41,246 nt of DNA from Zygnema cylindricum (Eukaryota; Streptophyta; Zygnematophyceae; Zygnematales; Zygnemataceae): NCBI GenBank assembly GCA_037447655.1, contig JBBHKE010002092.1, positions 1 through 41,246 on the forward strand, given 5' to 3'. Of the stretch, positions 11,771-19,911 are shown piece after piece (positions within the stretch are counted from its first letter, which is position 1; every line of letters starts with the position of its first letter). The notes beneath the pieces are model-generated. The model did no database searches. It was not told the origin of the DNA and saw only the letters and a program-made list of their open reading frames with translations. Position numbers and translations under genes: made by a program.

Positions 11771-12527
11771 GGTGTACGGCCCCATGTACTTGTAATTTAG
11801 CCAGCTTGCTTTGTTTTTTAGCGCAGATCTGGCGGACCCGGTTTGAGATGTCTTTATGTGTTTACTTTAAATTGATACTTAACTTATGACAATTGTATAC
11901 ATCGACAATGCCCGTGACGGCTGTCAACGTGTACAATCTGTCTTGCCGCACTGTATTTTTTGAAACTTTTCGAATCGTGGCAAGACACATCGTAATTTTT
12001 GAAACGATTTGGTATGTCACACGTAATTGTGTGACATCGTAGGCGTACTGCCTTGCAACTGTGGCTGTACAACATGCCTTTGCGTAAACCTCTCTTGTGG
12101 GACCGCCAAGACTTCACAAATTTTTCACCTTTACGTGAAATGACACTGCGCCATCGAGACCCCTACAAAAAAATGTAGTACACGGTGCATGCGGACAAAA
12201 AACAACAACCCTGTACATTTTTCCGTCGTCAAAAAATTATGAAAAATTTTCACACGTGTGAATATGTTTTCCTATTTGTGAAAATGGTTATACATTATCT
12301 AAAAACACATCATCTACTTGTTTTATGATAAGCTTGAAGATGACGTGATAGTGGGTTGTAAAAACACAAGACAACAAATTTTCGTACATCCTAAGTTCGA
12401 GGATAACTCAAATTGTACTCTACAAATTTGCGATTTTTTCGTACGGTTGCAACTTTAGCACTACAGCGCTAAGTTTTGTAAGAAAATGACAGAAAAAATT
12501 CGTGCTTAGCCACATGGGGCCGTACCC
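11771..12527. mobile_element. Harbinger-like MITE nested in copy 2
   Basis: The termini GG(T)GTACGGCCCCATGT (11771) and ACATGGGGCCGTACCC (ending 12527) form inverted repeats. They are close to those of the 10641-11585 element but carry GGCC in place of GTCC. Flanks are CTA (11768-11770) and TTA (12528-12530), one mismatch from a TTA duplication. The homology of copy 2 to copy 1 stops exactly at 11770, which supports insertion. No ORF of note. Confidence 0.62.
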
Positions 12528-13799
12528 TTACTAGTTAATACAATTGCCGACGTCTATAAAAATAACGACGGTGTAGAGGTATACACCGTGAATCACAACT
12601 AACGTTAATAACGCTAATTGGCCCCCTCAAATTTGCACCCTCGAATCAAAAATTTATTAATAGCTTTAATTTTTTTTTTACGTTAATATACGTACTGTTT
12701 AATTATCGTTAATAACACTAATTGGACTAGTGTCGTGTGTGAAATGTGTCATTACGTATTAAAATCGTTTTTTATTTAGTACAATTGTACAAAAAGTGTC
12801 TCAAAAAAGGGCGTCTGCAAACAAAAGTGGGTGCATTGACACTAAAAAGCATACCCAGATTTGATTCTCATTAATTAAGACGGCGAAAAATCACAGGAAC
12901 ATGTTTTCACGTGTTCAAACGTTGACTATGTGAACACAGGCCATACCGGATACACTATTGGGAAAATGTACCCAAATTAGAGCTAATTTTGTCTTGGCGA
13001 AAGGCCGTGAACATTAAATATAGTTGAAAATGTTGTTATTTGGTCTATAATATACTGCAGAAGCGACCCAAACTATCAACCGTAAAGCTAAGCAAATTTA
13101 GTCCAATGAACAATTCTTTGAAATGAATGCCCTCCAAATAAATGAATGCATTCCAAAATGCATTACCAGAAAATCCCCATTAGACACACCAAAGGTCTCC
13201 CAAAAACACAGATCAGACCACCAAAGGTTTGCAAAGTTGCGACCATTTCACACAGACTAAACACCAATGGGTTTGCAAATCTGTGGAAAACCTAGGACCA
13301 CCCTAGGACAAATGCATACACAGATGCATTAAACAACTAGACAAATACATGCACAATACATGACAAACAACATAAAATAACATATATAAAGTTTAATAAA
13401 GAATGCACCGCGCATAAACAAAAGTATCATCAAATAATCAAAGTATCATTTAAATGCACGACCTAATCGACAACCCTAAATTGCTACATCTTTGGTCCTT
13501 GCTTTTCTAACCGGCATTGATGATGTCTCTAACAAAGCTCATGGCTATATATACACTTGTAAGTTGTCAATCAAACACGTAACTGTTACTAAGACCTACT
13601 TAAGCGTAATAAACTACCACTAAGAGTAATTTAATAGTAAGCGTATACCTAAGAGTTAAACAATCATAAGAGTACACTTGTCTACAAGTACGACACTACA
13701 CACACACGCTAATTAAGTTGTCGAAACCCTAAGCCGTTTAATAATACGTCCCACAATAAAAACCTTTGCAAAACAGCGGCGGACGCCGTCCGCCGTCAG

Positions 13800-15083
13800 A
13801 AGGTAACATAATCCGCTTAAATACAAACTGAAAAGTCAACACTAATTTATTAATACAAATAGGACAAAGCAATGTTGTTCCAAATATTTATAATACCACA
13901 CAATCGTACAGAATTGTATGATGAGTCATTCTGAGTCACTCAACGAAACTCTTTGATTTTCGTCAAAGAATACAGGACGTCTAAAATGTACATCTTGTGA
14001 TTTGACGCGATTTGACGTCCCCACTCCTTGAAAAATAATGGCGGCCTTTGTCCGCCGTCCGTATCTATTATTCGCACCCTCGATGTCGTGCCACGTGGTC
14101 CCAAAGTCCACTTGATGAAACGATGTCAAACCATCCAAATCTTTTCATACCGTAATCACGTAGTTTGTCGTAAATGTCGCCTGCCGAAATTAGAGTACAC
14201 CTGTCAAATATGACGAACCGTACCGGCGGCGTCCCATTTAATAAATGTCGTCTGTCCCATTATGCACCGTACGACTGGCGTACATACACAAATATTACGT
14301 AAATTTCACAGCGAATCGCTTCGCAATCCGCCGTTCATTTCTCCAACGCATTCCATAAATTACGTGCGTTGGTTCGCGTCACTCAATTTGATTCCGTACG
14401 TCACAAAAACAATTTGTACCATTACACCGTGAATCGCTATTAGCGTGTTTGTCGCTAATTGAGGTACCCTGTTTTTTTGGGCAAATTCTCAAATAGAATT
14501 AGACATTCTAAATGTTCCTACACGTTATTTGAGGTGTTCCATAAAATAGGATTCATGACTCTAATATAGTGCCATCGTAAATAGTGTGGTGTACGGTTTG
14601 TCAGAGACGTACTTTTTTGTACTTTTTCAAGTAGAAAAGTACAGAAAAGATATTCACGCTGTCAAGGAGTCGCGCTAACATGCAATTGCTTAAATATTTT
14701 CCGGCATTCACGGATGTAAAAAAAACGCGACGCCGAACGATTTGAACAATTTCGTACATGCACATATTTTACTGTGGAGATATTCTGCACCGAAAATTTT
14801 TACAAAGCAATTTACAAATTAGAGTATACGAAAAATTAGAATAAAATTTATTTCCAAAAAAAACGACATTCCCAATTAGCGTAAACAACGCTAATTGTTT
14901 TATTACGCTATCTATTTCATTACGCTAATAGCGATTCACGGTGTACTTCCCCAATCCGCAAATCCATTCGAACCCTCCCCAGTAAATCCAATCAGTATCT
15001 GCGCATTAAAATCGCGCCAGTACGCACAAAACGTCGAGTACGCATGAAACTTTGCGTACGCACGAAACTAACAATAGAAAACA
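13800..15083 (-). repeat. Family-1 LTR-like repeat, copy 1, interrupted
   Basis: Diverged relative of the 21380-22649 and 32744-33856 copies. Matching blocks include ACGTAGTTTGTCGTAAAT-like sequence, GGCGGCCTTTGTCCGCCGTCC (reverse in the 21.4 kb copy), CCCCAATCCGCAAATCCATTCGAACC, and the terminal CGCACGAAACTAACA. It runs in the same direction as the 32.7 kb copy and opposite to the 21.4 kb copy. The beginning (left of about 13800) is too diverged to place. It is split by a 519-bp MITE at 14425-14943. Confidence 0.7.
14425..14943. mobile_element. TA-flanked MITE, copy 2
   Basis: CACCGTGAATCGCTATTAG and its exact complement mark the ends; with the TA duplications, 14423-14446 and 14922-14945 pair perfectly. 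The insertion site is visible: the host repeat reads ...CAT-TA|[element]|TA-CTTCCCCAATCC, and the uninterrupted 21.4 kb copy has the corresponding CAT-TTACTCCCCCAATCC. Same family as 9947-10483, with G for C at one terminal base. Confidence 0.9.
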
Positions 15084-15669
15084 CTAGTTGTTTTTGTTAC
15101 ATTTATTATGTTTTAGTCCATATAGTGATTCACGGTAAAGTTTTTGGCCACTGTATATGTTTCGGGTTTTGTGACATTGTAATGTCATGCTCACTTGTGA
15201 CAACGTCGACGTTGTTGATTCAATAAATTTTGCCATTGCTTCCTTATTTCGATTTTTTTTACTTTTCTCACTTGAATTGCATCAACGTATGCCCTAAGTT
15301 AGTCAAAATTTTTTTTTTTTCAAAGATCTTTCATCGCATACCAATATTATTATGTCTCATTCCACATAGTGTGAGATAAAATCGATAGTGTGAGAGCAAA
15401 AATGACAGGCAACAACAACATAAACTTCTACAAAGTACCCATGAATGATAGTGGAGGTCCTAGACCTTTGCGATTTCTTTTCCGTACATGCAAGTGACTT
15501 GAAGGAAAAAAAACAGCGAGAACTCTCCCTCGTCCTAGAATTTTCCCACTCGTGTTGCTCGTGCATAAAAATAAACAAGATTTGCAGCCAACAATTTTTT
15601 TGCCTGACTTCACCCTAATAAAGGTAGGACTTCCTTTAGTCTACCGAAAAATGAATCGCTAAATACGCT

Positions 15670-15905
15670 AGCCCGAATGGAATGTTATGGCTTATCAAAG
15701 TCAGCAAATATATGCAAGGGCTCTCAAGGAGAGAGGGTCTAAAAAAACTTCTTAAGTTCATAAAAGCCTACTCACAACCACTAGCTAGTAACCTATCTAC
15801 CTATCAGAACACTGTAACGTACAATTTGTACGAGGAAGGTAACTAAGCCGTGATAGGATCTGCACGGTTTCAGTACGACACCAATGAAGACGATGTGCCT
15901 GCTAT
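15670..15905 (-). repeat. Copia LTR fragment, antisense
   Basis: Matches 17040-17240 of the intact element's LTR in the same (minus-strand) orientation: GTTATGGCTT, GGGCTCTC, GAGAGAGGGTCT and TACGACACCAATGAAG parallel the intact copy, with many changes. It abuts a sense LTR end, making a head-to-head junction. Confidence 0.5.
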
Positions 15906-15924
15906 GTCGAACACCATGGATTTT

Positions 15925-16181
15925 TCCCGTCTCCCTCCCCTAACCTTTGGCGACCTGCCACATCTTTGGCCATTCATAACTTAATGCTCAAGGGAGAAAA
16001 TTAAGCCATTTTTTTTGCTACCAACTTAAGGGAGTCTTGTCTTCACAGGGGTGAAGCTAATCAAAGTTAATTTCTGCCTGGGTGGTAGTTACTCTTGTTG
16101 GAACGCAAATGGGCTAGGGTTATCCTATGTGTTTCATGTGAGTTGCCCATGCTGAGGATGTATGGAGGGCTTAGAGTTGCA
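15925..16181 (+). repeat. 3' end of the 5' LTR of copia element A
   Basis: The R-U5 part of a sense LTR, matching 26850-27061. Shared blocks are CATTCATAACTTA, GGGAGTCTTGTCTTCACAGGGGTGAAG, AACGCAAATGGG and GTGAGTTGCCCAT. It ends in GAGTTGCA immediately before the primer-binding site. The gag ATG lies inside it, at 16162. Confidence 0.8.
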
Positions 16182-16693
16182 GGTTATGGGCCCACCCTCT
16201 AGGGTGCCCATCTTTAATGGAACTGGCTTTATATACTGGGAGAGTTTGACGACCAAAGCCTTATGTGAGAAAAGGTTTTGGGGAATAATGAGTGGACGAG
16301 TGAGGCGCCCATGTGGTTTAGGGGGAAGCAGATTTACCAAAGATGCAGATCCATCTCTAATGGAGGAGAGAAAGGAAATGGAGGTGGTGAACAAAGGAAA
16401 GGAGAAGGAGATGATCACACCCAAAGCAACCGATTCAGCATTCATGTCTCCTATTCCGAGGAACGACGAGAATGATATTGATAACAGGACTATAACAATA
16501 TGGCGGCAAAACACTTCATCCTCCGCCAACTTACTCAAGTACTTGCATCTCTAGCACTAGGAAAGGAACCTTTACAGCTAGTTTTGAGGAGGAAACTTAT
16601 TTCACTGCTGAAAAGGGTAACCATGGAATGTTTAGGCTGAATTTTAACCAATGAAAAAAAGAAACTTTACTATGCTGATGTTCATGATGTTAT
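16162..16693 (+). pseudogene. Element A gag and pre-integrase start (broken)
   Basis: The reading frame from ATG 16162 (MEGLELQVMGPPSRVP...) is a clear relative of the intact GAG at 19911-17953. It frameshifts near 16480: the downstream match AAKHFILRQLTQ is in another frame. The UBN2 core, zinc knuckle and protease are deleted, since sequence jumps near 16560 to pol residues of the CTASFEEEVYF type before the integrase. The fragment ends where the 4.4 kb GAG-RNase H element is inserted. It continues at 21139. Confidence 0.8.
16182..16196 (+). other. Primer-binding site of element A (half-tRNA initiator Met)
   Basis: GGTTATGGGCCCACC directly follows the LTR. It is the exact complement of the anticodon stem-loop of plant initiator tRNA-Met (GGTGGGCCCATAACC, recalled from the known tRNA), not of the tRNA 3' end. 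This is the arrangement known for Drosophila copia and yeast Ty5. Confidence 0.85.
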
Positions 16694-17062
16694 TGAAACT
16701 CTGAGACCTCCATTGGCCCTCAGAGTATGCAGATCCAAAAGAAGCTAATCTAGATAGTGCCGACTCCAAGTTAATATAAACCCAAGTGACTGACCCCTTG
16801 ACAGTCAGAACCCCAATATAGATTCACCCCTGTGAAATAACACTTTCTGTGTGCTCAGTTCCACCACAGAATGCAAAGTTAGAATATGAGATTTGGACAC
16901 ATTCACCCACTTTGACTTTCCCTTAGAAATACAGCCACCCTGGCACACAAAAACTTTGACCGACTACACCCCTGTGTAGCGTGGACTCCCATGAGTCCGC
17001 AGCAAAAAGAATCACTGAAAATGGTCAAGTAAATTGATAGTTATGGCTGGCCAAAGTTTTCC

Positions 17063-17069
17063 ATTTATA
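17063..17069 (-). promoter_or_regulatory. LTR TATA box (3' LTR copy)
   Basis: TATAAAT on the minus strand (context CCCTGTATAAATGG), about 870 bp from the LTR start. This would make the U3 about 0.9 kb and R-U5 about 0.35 kb. Confidence 0.55.
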
Positions 17070-17149
17070 CAGGGTGCTCTCTGGGAGAGGCAGCTGCTTA
17101 CCCAAAATTTTCTAAGTCCTATACCCTCTCTAAAACTCTATCTACTGAA

Positions 17150-17224
17150 GTACGGCACCAATCAAATTACTGTGTCGTACAGAAAAGTACAGGTGCCGGT
17201 GTACTTTCTGTACGGCCATTGTAC
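17150..17224. promoter_or_regulatory. Cluster of six GTAC cores upstream of the LTR TATA box
   Basis: GTAC occurs at 17150, 17177, 17187, 17201, 17210 and 17221, within 75 bp. GTAC is the core bound by plant SBP/SPL factors, including copper-response regulators. The same cluster is in the 5' LTR near 20347-20423 and partly in the other LTR copies. Function is inferred only from the motif. Confidence 0.4.
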
Positions 17225-17304
17225 GACATGGCCAAAATACGACACGTGTCAAATCAGGATTAGTTCCTGAAATCTCCGGAATTCCCGTAGTCCAATGTTA
17301 TCAC

Positions 17305-17326
17305 GCCACGTGTCATCTGACGTGGC
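17305..17326. promoter_or_regulatory. Paired ACGT (G-box-like) motif in U3
   Basis: GCCACGT and ACGTGGC as inverted halves 8 bp apart. ACGT cores are bZIP/bHLH binding sites (G-box/ABRE type). Versions with a CACGTGG or ACGTGGC core are kept in the LTRs at 22933, 26571, 37381, 39306 and 40194, although those LTRs are otherwise diverged. Confidence 0.5.
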
Positions 17327-17425
17327 AAAGACCGTAAAACGCCAAAAATGCCTTTTCCGTGATCGCGGCGCCTATCGTGGCCGTTCGATCAAAACCGGCT
17401 ATAATCTTAGCCGCTGAAATTCGAC

Positions 17426-17525
17426 GCGCGGTATTAGTTTCGCTATCGAAACAAATGCGCGGTATTTGTTTCGCTATCGAAACAAATGGGCGGTATTTGT
17501 TTCGTTATCGAAACAAATGCGCGGT
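17426..17525. repeat. 31-bp palindromic tandem array in LTR U3
   Basis: Three full units and one partial (starts 17426, 17457, 17488, 17519), each containing ATTTGTTTCG-CTAT-CGAAACAAAT or close to it, a hyphenated palindrome with 10-bp arms. There are no unique spacers, so it is not CRISPR-like. It lies upstream of the promoter and is a candidate enhancer or packaging/recombination signal. Confidence 0.85.
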
Positions 17526-17934
17526 ATCCGTTCTGTCCCGATACCGTACTTCGTACTAACTTAAACTGTATCTATGTACTAAGAATTGATTAGCCGTTAA
17601 ACGGATTGATCTACATATAACAATTTATATAATTATCAAATCCTATATATCGTAACATCTGTTCTAGACATAACGGCTAGAGCTAACGGCTAATGTGAAT
17701 TGACTGACGGCAGGTACCAGGATCAATTCCTGGGTCCGTCAACTAACTTTTGGTAAGTCTACCTAATTTACCCCATGTCTTCTCTAGAGAGCCTAGGCAG
17801 CCATGGCTCTAGCTCCCTATCCAACCTTCAGTGACTACAACAAGTGTGGGGGCTTGGAGAGGGTATTTAGAGGCAGACCGCCTCAGCTCTTTTTCTATCC
17901 TAATACAGACCTAGAAAATACTCAAATATCAACA

Positions 17935-17946
17935 CTCCCCTTATTT
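17935..17946 (-). other. Polypurine tract
   Basis: On the minus strand, AATAAGGGGAG lies immediately before the 3' LTR (TGTTGATA...). The same motif precedes the sense LTRs at 26039, 30654 and 36797 (ATAAGGGGAG or AAAGGGAG). Expected plus-strand DNA primer site; the sharing implies use of the same replication enzymes. Confidence 0.8.
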
Positions 17947-17952
17947 TCTAGT

Positions 17953-19911
17953 CTATTTTTCTTTCAACTTCCACAAACAAGTAAACAAACACCCCCTCCC
18001 TTTTTTCCTTTTCTTTTTCCTTTTTCCTTTTCCTTTCATAAAACTTAAGTATTCAACACTGTGCATTAAATGAACTGAAATGATAATTGCATCACACATT
18101 TTATTTAACATCCCATTTTTCATAAATCCGAGCAAAGATTTTATCCACTTCATCACTCTTTCATCCACACATAAACCGATTTCCCTCTTGCGATCCAAAC
18201 AGCCAGCCCCATTTCCAATCTGCAACATACACCTAGATGCTAACCCTTTTACAGGCACATCTTCACAATTGACGTCACACCAAGTAGTGATGTCAAATCC
18301 ATCCACCCCCAAATATTCCCAAAAACGATTAGTCCCCACTAAGTTCCTCATAAGATCTACATCTTTCGTACTCATATTTTTATCCATGATAATTACCCCA
18401 TTTTTTGAACTTCCCTCACTCTCTCCCATGGAATTCTTTCCACTATTAATTTCTAATTTAATTCCCAATAAATATTTCTTCTCCCCTAAACCTTTAATCA
18501 AATATTTCTCTTCTCCCGTATCCTTTGAAACCTCTTCGAGTTTCACTTCTCCCCTTTCCTCGGAATCCGTTGAAGTCTCCCTTTCTGACCAGTTTTCTGG
18601 TTCCCTATTATATATAAAATTATCCTCATTAATTTTATCTTTCCCGTTTTCACTTATGGATCCTAGAACTGACTTTCTCATTTCTAAGTCATACACTCTA
18701 CACTCCTCGACATCCTCAAGTACCTCCTCTCTCTTTACTTCCCTTATACCTCCAAAAGCACACTGTTGCCTTCGTGCAATTACTGTGTGCTTTTCTTTCT
18801 TCCCCATACTACTAATCCGAAGAAGCTCTAAAATATCTTCATCCTCTTTCTCCTCTTCCCCTTCTTCCTCCTCATTCACATTCCAACTTCTAAGTTTTTC
18901 CAAACAAGGGCATTCCTCCATATAATGACCCGGTTCTCTACAAAAGAAGCAAGCCCCCTTTTTCAAAGCTCCCCTTTTTTTTCCTCTCCCTCTCTTTCCA
19001 CCAAAGTTCAGACAAGGTTTACCTTTGTCTTTCTTTCTCTCATCACGCTTCCGCTCGTCACCGCCGTTCCTCTCATCACGCTTCCGCCGATCACCACCAG
19101 CTGAAAATGCATTGACCCTGTCCTTTCCCCTACGAAGCTCCAAAGTGCTTTCCCTTACAAGAATTATCCCCATGGTAAAGCTCCAAGTCCATGAGGATCC
19201 ATCCATTGCCTGCATACGATAAATAATGTTTTCGTACTCACTTGGGAGTTTCATAAGTAGTGTATTAATCTTACTCTCCTCAGGTTCTACATATCCCGCA
19301 CTAGCTAGCTCAACATATAACGCAGCAATATCATTGCAAAACTCTATCATGCTACCGCCTTTATAAACGTAGGCATCTATTTCCTGTTTTACTAGTTGCT
19401 GCCTCTGAATAGTCTCACTCTTATAAATCTGAATTAGTGCTTCCCATATCTCTGAAGACTTGGTTAGACTTAAAAGAGTGATAGCTATCGACTTAGACAC
19501 ATATCTAAGTATGAGATGTTTTGCTATAGTGTTTTTGTATTCCCATATTTTTGTGTCATTTTCTTCAGTTTTAATCCCTACATGTGGTACCATAGCTGAG
19601 AGCCTAGCTCCCCTCACCATAGGTGTCCCTTTTTCCTTCTCCCCTATTTCCCTATCCACGGAAAGATTTTTCCCTTCACCTTCCGTTGCATCTGAGCTCC
19701 GGATGATATTCAAGGCACCCTCAGATGAATCTCCATAGTAAGCTCCTCCAAAGCCAGGTGGCTGACATCTCACTTGTCTCGAAACAATTCCCCATAAGTG
19801 TTTCTCAAAAAGCAATCCCGCCATTGTAAACTCCCAATAGGTGAAGTCTGTTCCATTGAACATAGGCACCCTAGATGGTGGGCCCATAACCTGAAACTCT
19901 GAGACCTCCAT
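17953..19911 (-). CDS. GAG-RNase H remnant protein of a non-autonomous copia element
   Basis: 652 residues, uninterrupted. Residues 1-260 form a copia-type GAG (UBN2-like core around IWEALIQIYKSETIQRQQLV, 155-175). A Lys/Arg-rich linker follows, then a zinc knuckle CX2CX4HX4C at 321-334 (C321, C324, H329, C334) and an acidic stretch at 346-359. ARRQQCAFGG (379-388) matches the GAG-protease boundary of the family (RRKKCAFGG at 38.3 kb), but no D-S-G-A protease motif follows. Residues 475-488 (LGEKKYLLGIKLEI) match the end of RT. Residues 540-610 match RNase H: DITTWCD against (N)ITTWSD, and KWIKSLLGF...MCDAIIIS against MWVKSLLGE...FCDNQAAIAIS. The segment carrying the catalytic Glu (TIEAEYMA) is missing, so RNase H is probably inactive. 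The tail is basic. The ATG lies 20 nt inside the LTR and the frame reads through the primer-binding site. Expected role: capsid for its own RNA. Confidence 0.9.
   Translation of the reverse strand: MEVSEFQVMGPPSRVPMFNGTDFTYWEFTMAGLLFEKHLWGIVSRQVRCQPPGFGGAYYGDSSEGALNIIRSSDATEGEGKNLSVDREIGEKEKGTPMVRGARLSAMVPHVGIKTEENDTKIWEYKNTIAKHLILRYVSKSIAITLLSLTKSSEIWEALIQIYKSETIQRQQLVKQEIDAYVYKGGSMIEFCNDIAALYVELASAGYVEPEESKINTLLMKLPSEYENIIYRMQAMDGSSWTWSFTMGIILVRESTLELRRGKDRVNAFSAGGDRRKRDERNGGDERKRDERKKDKGKPCLNFGGKRGRGKKRGALKKGACFFCREPGHYMEECPCLEKLRSWNVNEEEEGEEEKEDEDILELLRISSMGKKEKHTVIARRQQCAFGGIREVKREEVLEDVEECRVYDLEMRKSVLGSISENGKDKINEDNFIYNREPENWSERETSTDSEERGEVKLEEVSKDTGEEKYLIKGLGEKKYLLGIKLEINSGKNSMGESEGSSKNGVIIMDKNMSTKDVDLMRNLVGTNRFWEYLGVDGFDITTWCDVNCEDVPVKGLASRCMLQIGNGAGCLDRKREIGLCVDERVMKWIKSLLGFMKNGMLNKMCDAIIISVHLMHSVEYLSFMKGKGKRKKKRKKGRGCLFTCLWKLKEK
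19877..19891 (-). other. Primer-binding site of the GAG-RNase H element
   Basis: The plus strand reads GGTGGGCCCATAACC, identical to the plant initiator tRNA-Met anticodon stem-loop; the element strand is its complement and directly follows the 5' LTR. It lies within the gag reading frame (codons 7-12). Identical to the site of element A at 16182. Confidence 0.87.

Larger units (their letters stand above)
12582..15137. mobile_element. TA-family insertion, about 2.5 kb, itself interrupted
   Basis: The left end TACACCGTGAATCACA (12582) and right end AGTGATTCACGGTA (ending 15137) resemble the CACCGTGAATCGC termini of the two small TA MITEs. Left-end interior sequence (CTAACGTTAATAACGCTAATTG) is shared with them. 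The interior contains a family-1 LTR (13800-15083) and another MITE inside that. No transposase was seen at 12600-13800, only AT-rich non-coding DNA. The right terminus is degraded. Confidence 0.42.
11608..15632. mobile_element. Harbinger-like element, copy 2 (inverted, broken by later insertions)
   Basis: The piece at 11608-11770 is the reverse complement of about 11420-11580 in copy 1. A short piece after 12530 (GACGTCTATAAAAAT) continues the match, and 15139-15566 is the reverse complement of 10936-11370 (shared GTCACAAGTGAGCATGAC and GAAAGATCTTTGAAAAA blocks). The simplest reading is one inverted copy opened by a 757-bp MITE and by a TA-family insertion carrying more elements. The outer right end near 15632 is approximate. 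Confidence 0.6.
16694..17934 (-). repeat. 3' LTR of the GAG-RNase H element
   Basis: 1241 bp, TG...CA ends. By eye it differs from the 5' LTR at about 15 positions, all between 16694 and about 17285; the remaining 650 bp appear identical. It contains the 31-bp palindromic array, the paired ACGT motif and the GTAC cluster listed separately. Confidence 0.92.

Noticed and set aside
12565-12590. Palindrome ACGGTGTA-GAGG-TATACACCGT as an operator-like site
   Set aside because: The right half is the terminus of a TA-family insertion and the left half lies in the interrupted Harbinger-like copy; the palindrome is best explained by that junction.
17426-17525. CRISPR-like array of palindromic repeats
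   Set aside because: The 31-bp units are directly adjacent without unique spacers and lie in a plant LTR; there are no cas genes.
18080-18925. 281-codon plus-strand open frame
   Set aside because: Exact antisense of the GAG-RNase H coding region, Ser/Pro-rich from the reversed Lys/Glu codons; no independent support.
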